From NCBI RefSeq assembly GCF_023073415.1, contig NZ_JADPJL010000047.1:1-64000 (forward strand): a stretch of DNA of 64,000 nucleotides, given 5' to 3'. Below the pieces are notes generated by a model. The model was not told where the DNA came from, did not search any database, and was given only the letters and a program-made list of their open reading frames with translations. The position numbers and the translations under genes were made by a program. Positions 61,916 to 64,000 of the stretch are shown here, piece by piece. Position 1 is the first letter of the stretch; each line of letters begins with the position of its first letter. The stretch is from Bradyrhizobium sp. 190 (GTDB lineage Bacteria; Pseudomonadota; Alphaproteobacteria; Rhizobiales; Xanthobacteraceae).

Positions 61916-62061
61916 GTCGTCCCTGCGAAAGCAGGGACCCCCGCGTGAGCGCTCCGCGCTCATCGCGATACCGCGTTGCTCTCTCGATAGGGCAGGGCGG
62001 CTGAGGATCTCCGCAAAAATGGCCTTCGGTGGCTGTGGGTCCCTGCTTTCGCAGGGACGAC
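61916..62061. repeat. REPIN-like element with perfect 25-bp inverted arms
   Basis: The arms at 61916-61940 and 62037-62061 are perfect reverse complements, and each is itself a palindrome around CCCTGCGAAAGCAGGG. The 96 bp between them hold no gene. It occupies the gap before the kdp genes. A related pair is at 42759-42898. Confidence 0.8.
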
Positions 62062-62201
62062 GGCGGGATCTTTATGAGAATCCTATAACGTCGCTATCCC
62101 TCCCGTCTCGAAAACCTATGCGCCCGGTGGCACCTCAGCCCGGTAAAGACGCGAAAACTCGTCCATTCGGTTCGCGGATCACGTCGCACAGGAACATTCC
62201 C

Positions 62202-62285
62202 ATGTTGGACATTGTCATGCTGGCGCTCGCGCTCGGCTTCTTCGTGGCAGGCATCGGCTACGCCTATGCTTGCGAACGGCTCTAG
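62202..62285 (+). CDS. 27-residue membrane peptide upstream of kdpF
   Basis: ATG 62202 opens 27 codons giving one hydrophobic helix (VMLALALGFFVAGIGYAYA) and a short polar end. The TAG stop lies next to a GAGGAG ribosome site for kdpF. It resembles KdpF in size and topology but not sequence. It may be an extra KdpF-like subunit. Confidence 0.55.
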   Translation: MLDIVMLALALGFFVAGIGYAYACERL

Positions 62286-62297
62286 AGGAGCAAGGCC

Positions 62298-62387
62298 ATG
62301 ATCTTCGATTACTCGCTTGCCGGTCTCGTCTCGCTAGGTCTGCTGTTCTACCTGACCTACGCATTGCTGCGGCCCGAGCGCTTCTGA
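62298..62387 (+). CDS. kdpF: KdpF, small subunit of the Kdp potassium pump
   Basis: ATG 62298 is preceded by GAGGAG and opens 29 codons. The peptide has one membrane helix (AGLVSLGLLFYLTYALLRPE), and the ending LLRPERF is characteristic of KdpF. KdpF stabilises the KdpABC complex in the inner membrane. Confidence 0.85.
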   Translation: MIFDYSLAGLVSLGLLFYLTYALLRPERF

Positions 62388-62394
62388 GCCCGCC

Positions 62395-62490
62395 ATGCTT
62401 ACGCTGGTCGAAGTCGTCCTGGCGTTTGTCGTGACCTCCGCGCTTCTGATCGCGTTCATTCGCCTGCTGCTGCCTACAAGAAAATTCTGA
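62395..62490 (+). CDS. 31-residue membrane peptide between kdpF and kdpA
   Basis: ATG 62395 opens 31 codons giving a single helix ([20 protein letters not shown]) and a basic end (PTRKF). It is a third tandem micro-protein in the kdp leader and starts 7 bp after the kdpF stop. No family name is known to me. Confidence 0.55.
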   Translation: MLTLVEVVLAFVVTSALLIAFIRLLLPTRKF

Positions 62491-62503
62491 AGGATTCCCG
62501 ACA

Positions 62504-64000
62504 ATGACCGTCATCGGCTGGATTCAAATTCTCCTGTACTGCGCGATCGTGATCGCGCTGGTCAAACCGCTCGGCTGGTACATGACCCGCGTCTTCAACG
62601 GCGAACCCACCTTTCTGTCCCCGGTGCTGCGCCCGGTCGAACGCGGGCTGTACTGGATCGGTGGCGTCGACGAAAAGCGTGAGCAGCACTGGCTGACCTA
62701 TACGGTCGCGATGCTGCTGTTCCATGTCGGCGGCTTCCTCATCATTTATGGGCTGATGCGGCTGCAGGCGCTGTTGCCGTTTAATCCGGCGGAGCAATCC
62801 GCCGTCGCCCCGGATCTGTCCTTCAACACGGCGATCTCCTTCCTCACCAACACCAACTGGCAGAACTACGGCGGCGAGAGCACGCTGTCATATCTGACGC
62901 AGATGGTCGGTCTCACGCACCAGAATTTTCTGTCGGCCGCGACCGGCATTGCGCTCGCGGTGGCGCTGATCCGCGGCTTCTCCCGCTCCTCGATGCGCAC
63001 CATCGGAAATTTCTGGGTCGATGTGACACGCTGCGCTCTCTATGTCTTGCTGCCGATCTGCATCGTCTACTCGCTGTTCCTGGTCTGGCAGGGCATGCCG
63101 CAGACGCTCGGGGCCTATGTCGAGGCGACGACGCTGGAAGGTGCCAAGCAGACCATCGCGGTCGGGCCGGTCGCATCGCAGGTCGCCATCAAAATGCTCG
63201 GCACCAATGGCGGCGGCTTCTTCAACGCCAATGCTGCGCATCCCTTCGAAAACCCGACCGCGCTGTCGAATTTCGTGCAGATGATCTCGATCTTCACGCT
63301 TGGCGCGGCGCTGACTAACGTGTTCGGCCGCATGGTCGGCAACCAGCGGCAGGGCTGGGCGATCCTTGCCGTGATGGGCGTGCTGTTCCTGTCGGGTGTG
63401 GCTGTCACCTATTGGGCCGAGGCCAACGGCACCTCAACGCTTGCCTCGCTCGGGCTGTCCGGCGGCAACATGGAAGGTAAGGAAGTCCGCTTCGGGATCG
63501 TTGCCTCCTCACTCTTCGCCGTCATCACCACGGCGGCCTCGTGCGGCGCGGTCAACGCCATGCATGACAGCTTCACCGCGCTCGGCGGCATGATCCCGCT
63601 GATCAACATGCAGCTCGGCGAAATCATCGTCGGCGGTGTCGGCGCCGGGCTTTACGGCATGCTGCTGTTCGTGGTGCTGGCGATCTTCGTCGCCGGTCTG
63701 ATGGTCGGCCGCACGCCGGAATACGTCGGCAAGAAGATCGAGGCGCGCGAGGTCAAGATGGCGATGCTTGCCATTCTGATACTGCCGCTGATGTATCTCG
63801 GCTGGACCGCGGTCGCCGTGGTGCTGCCGTCGGCGGTGGCCTCGATGGCCAATGCCGGCCCGCATGGCTTTACCGAGGTGCTCTACGCCTTCACCTCGGC
63901 GACCGGCAATAACGGCTCGGCCTTCGGAGGCCTGACCGGCAACACCTTATTCTACAATCTGACGCTCGCCAGTTCGATGTTCGTCGGCCGCTTCTTCATG
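62504..64000 (+). CDS. kdpA: KdpA, potassium-binding subunit of the Kdp ATPase (cut by window end)
   Basis: ATG 62504 opens a frame with no stop up to the window end (499 codons; the family has about 560-570). The sequence starts [20 protein letters not shown] and contains the four selectivity-filter loops, for example [35 protein letters not shown] and [13 protein letters not shown]. It forms the potassium channel part of KdpFABC, which scavenges K+ at low levels. The kdpB, kdpC and kdpDE genes would follow outside the window. Confidence 0.95.
   Translation, partial: MTVIGWIQILLYCAIVIALVKPLGWYMTRVFNGEPTFLSPVLRPVERGLYWIGGVDEKREQHWLTYTVAMLLFHVGGFLIIYGLMRLQALLPFNPAEQSAVAPDLSFNTAISFLTNTNWQNYGGESTLSYLTQMVGLTHQNFLSAATGIALAVALIRGFSRSSMRTIGNFWVDVTRCALYVLLPICIVYSLFLVWQGMPQTLGAYVEATTLEGAKQTIAVGPVASQVAIKMLGTNGGGFFNANAAHPFENPTALSNFVQMISIFTLGAALTNVFGRMVGNQRQGWAILAVMGVLFLSGVAVTYWAEANGTSTLASLGLSGGNMEGKEVRFGIVASSLFAVITTAASCGAVNAMHDSFTALGGMIPLINMQLGEIIVGGVGAGLYGMLLFVVLAIFVAGLMVGRTPEYVGKKIEAREVKMAMLAILILPLMYLGWTAVAVVLPSAVASMANAGPHGFTEVLYAFTSATGNNGSAFGGLTGNTLFYNLTLASSMFVGRFFM

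Noticed and set aside
1-64000. CRISPR arrays, rRNA genes, intact insertion sequences
   Set aside because: No regularly spaced repeats, rRNA-like stretches or transposase genes were seen. The repeats found are single palindromes or REPIN pairs.

Overview
The window comes from a high-GC alphaproteobacterium, most likely Bradyrhizobium or a close relative in the Nitrobacteraceae. This is inferred from codon usage, from the dispersed palindromic repeats, and from the gene content: a fused two-subunit NAD-type formate dehydrogenase, an OFA-family oxalate/formate carrier, a MoeA fused to a substrate-binding domain, and solitary TAXI and branched-chain substrate-binding proteins. No species call is possible from sequence alone.

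Positions 1 to about 35040 are the right-hand part of an integrative conjugative element (ICE). It ends at the 3' end of a tRNA-Ile2(CAU) gene (35041-35116, minus strand), beside a tyrosine integrase gene broken by about four frameshifts. The element carries a DUF736 remnant, a DUF2285 protein, an excisionase-like HTH protein, a TraF-type S26 peptidase, a DUF3363-type relaxase, a TraG coupling protein, a CopG-like protein and an uninterrupted trbBCDEJLFGI-DUF2274 operon. The transfer machinery looks intact, while the integrase, a RES-type toxin and at least two other genes are decayed. The left end of the element lies outside the window.

The cargo holds the most unusual material. At 21101-29133 there is a tightly packed operon of five minus-strand genes. 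They encode a SIS-HAD fusion, a phosphoribosyltransferase-like protein, an ORC/CDC6-like AAA ATPase, an unrecognised Rossmann-like protein and a PfkB-family kinase. The operon is divergent from an AbiEi/DUF6088-like regulator across an array of GTCCGAA half-sites. It looks like a nucleotide- or sugar-phosphate-centred conflict (defence) system. A second intact two-gene unit of unknown function (31060-33122) sits between decayed genes. The ICE also encodes a 21-residue lysine-rich peptide.

From 35117 onward the sequence is chromosomal. It has a TAXI binding protein, a branched-chain-type binding protein, two MoeA-like genes (one fused to a PBP-like domain), a NicC-like FAD monooxygenase, then mobA-fdhD and mobB-moeA arms, a TusA-like protein, an NtrC-type two-component system, a sigma-54 promoter with tandem upstream palindromes, the OFA carrier and formate dehydrogenase fdsB-fdsA. 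Together these supply molybdenum cofactor, its sulfuration and insertion (FdhD), substrate uptake and control for formate or oxalate oxidation. After a LysM protein, a CorA transporter and several small hypothetical genes, the window ends inside kdpA, which is preceded by three tandem micro-proteins, one of them KdpF.
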